Under the pieces are notes generated by a model. The model had not been told where the DNA came from. It worked only from the letters and a program-made list of their open reading frames with translations, and made no database searches. Positions 1 through 64,000 of a stretch of DNA of 64,000 nt are shown here, piece by piece. Both the position numbers and the translations under genes were made by a program. The stretch is from Metaphire vulgaris. Its lineage: Eukaryota > Annelida > Clitellata > Crassiclitellata > Megascolecidae. Where the stretch lies: the NCBI GenBank assembly GCA_018105865.1, contig CM030832.1, positions 18,611,519 to 18,675,518 on the forward strand, read 5' to 3'. The stretch's first letter is position 1; every line of letters begins with the position of its first letter.

Positions 1-830
1 CAATCCATAGATAGATATATTCACTTGTAAGTTGGAGAAATTGATTTAGGTTTATTTATTTTTGATGACTTCCTCTTAATTGTAGTAATCCGTGATGCAA
101 AAAGTATACTTAATAAATAAGTCGCAAAGGTCTTAGTCAACTGATCAACAAGGCTCCAGTGCTACGCATATGAACAGATAAACATTGATGCAGAAAATGC
201 ACTTTATGTTGACGTTTTATGTAGCCTCTGCCATTTTTCCATGTTGAATTATTATGAGTGACTATTGTGTCTGCTGGCAATTTATATCAAGCATCAAAGA
301 TGACCATTGAATGAAACTGGATTAGAACTAAGTTAAGAGGGTGAGAGCAATATTGGAAGTCAACAGGGAAATCCATTTTTACCCTCTTATTTGATTCTTT
401 TGATGCAAAATTATTTCAATGCTATGGCTTGGCTTAGACATCGACAAAAGTCGACATTCGCTTCAAAAAAGTTAATTTAATCCTGGAGAAGGTTATGATA
501 AAAATGAAGGCACAAGAATATGGAGAGGCATTTTCAGAAAAGACATAAAATGATCTTTACCATGCTGTAATGCAGTCTGGATCTTTGTATATGAATATGT
601 TTTCTGTTAAAATTTGGTTAATGATGATAATAATAATGATTAATTTATATTGCAAATGAATCTCTATTATTTTGTAATTGAATATTGAATATTTACTTGA
701 TATTCATATAATGTAATTGATTTCTTCCTTGGGTTTGTACTGAACTGTTGTCATTTCTTATTAGTTATTCTTCACTGCAACCCATGCTAATGTTTCAGTA
801 ATTTCAAAGCTTGTGCTGTATTGTGAATAG
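1..830 (+). other. Intron (5' part outside window)
   Basis: AT-rich intron sequence upstream of the first exon seen. It ends in the acceptor AATAG|GGT. I see no coding frame, element ends or long repeat in it. Confidence 0.7.
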
Positions 831-63509
<62,679 letters not shown>

Positions 63510-64000
63510 GTTGAGGACCTTTTGTTAATGTGTAGCAGATGGTCTATTATTTATGTTCTACAGTTTGTTATTTTTGCTGTGCTTTAGCGCTGGTGCATTG
63601 ACAATGAAGGTTGCTTCAGTAATACTATATCAGGACTTGACTTTCAGTTTTAAAGTGTCTTACCAAAGATATTTATTGAAGCAATTTATTTATTAGCTTT
63701 TCTGTTCAGCCTGCAGTTCAGGTATTTCAATGGTCAGTTATATAAGTATGAAACTAATGACTCATGAACTTAATTAGAGGTGAAATTAAGCTGTGATAAT
63801 TGTGCAACATAATCATGGAATTGGTGATCATTAATTAATAAGTTTGGATTGAAGGCTTTAGTTTTAAGGCAAAAGGCAAAAAAGGAAAAAATTTACCAAG
63901 TAATTGATCTAATGATTAAATGAGTCTATTAGTTCCCACATGCTGTTGATGGAAATTTGTATGCAGTAGAACACTGGATAAGTCTGAATAGAAATTAATG
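63510..64000 (+). other. Intron 41 (3' part outside window)
   Basis: AT-rich intron sequence with no recognised element, coding segment or polyadenylation context I would trust. Confidence 0.65.

Overview
The window is animal genomic DNA of about 64 kb: AT-rich, with GT-AG introns, tRNA-derived SINEs, non-LTR retrotransposon fragments and many small DNA transposons. All supported coding sequence lies on the + strand and belongs to one gene, a spectraplakin (the MACF1 / dystonin / short stop family of giant actin-microtubule crosslinkers). I think it is an invertebrate, probably marine, because one very large plakin-repeat exon is followed by a spectrin rod and EF hands, as in short stop-type genes. 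I cannot name the phylum. The window opens inside the gene, after the expected actin-binding domain and most of the plakin domain. It closes just after the second EF hand, so the expected GAS2 microtubule-binding domain and 3' end lie downstream.

Layout. Two short exons (831-1000, 2172-2256) carry the end of the plakin domain. One giant exon (3527-16183, 12,657 nt) encodes a first cluster of plakin (plectin-type) repeats, about 3,000 residues of acidic low-complexity sequence holding four copies of a hydrophobic Gly-rich module, and a second plakin-repeat cluster. From 17313 to 62359 there are 36 exons of spectrin-repeat rod. The EF-hand pair is on 62702-62864 and 63397-63509. In all I place 41 exons, about 20.5 kb of coding sequence. 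Splice phases agree at every junction except exon 6/7. The giant exon is interrupted by two opposite single-base indels in homopolymer runs, which look like sequence errors.

Introns. Repeats fill many of them: two tRNA-derived SINE families; six non-LTR retrotransposon fragments; hAT-like elements with 8-bp target duplications; TTAA-flanked elements; two copies of a family with TACCGTATA ends; a pogo-like element; two foldback families whose arms are tandem repeats and which have 9-bp target duplications; and long microsatellites. Several families occur as inverted pairs within the transcription unit. Around 18997-21076 the assembly looks scrambled: an intron/exon segment is duplicated around a reverse-transcriptase fragment, and the second copy interleaves intron with retrotransposon 3' sequence.

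The most unusual features are the four hydrophobic modules in the giant exon, the foldback elements with tandem-repeat arms, a CpG-rich hairpin array at 44353-44580, and the scrambled retroelement locus. I found no second gene, CRISPR array or operon-like system.
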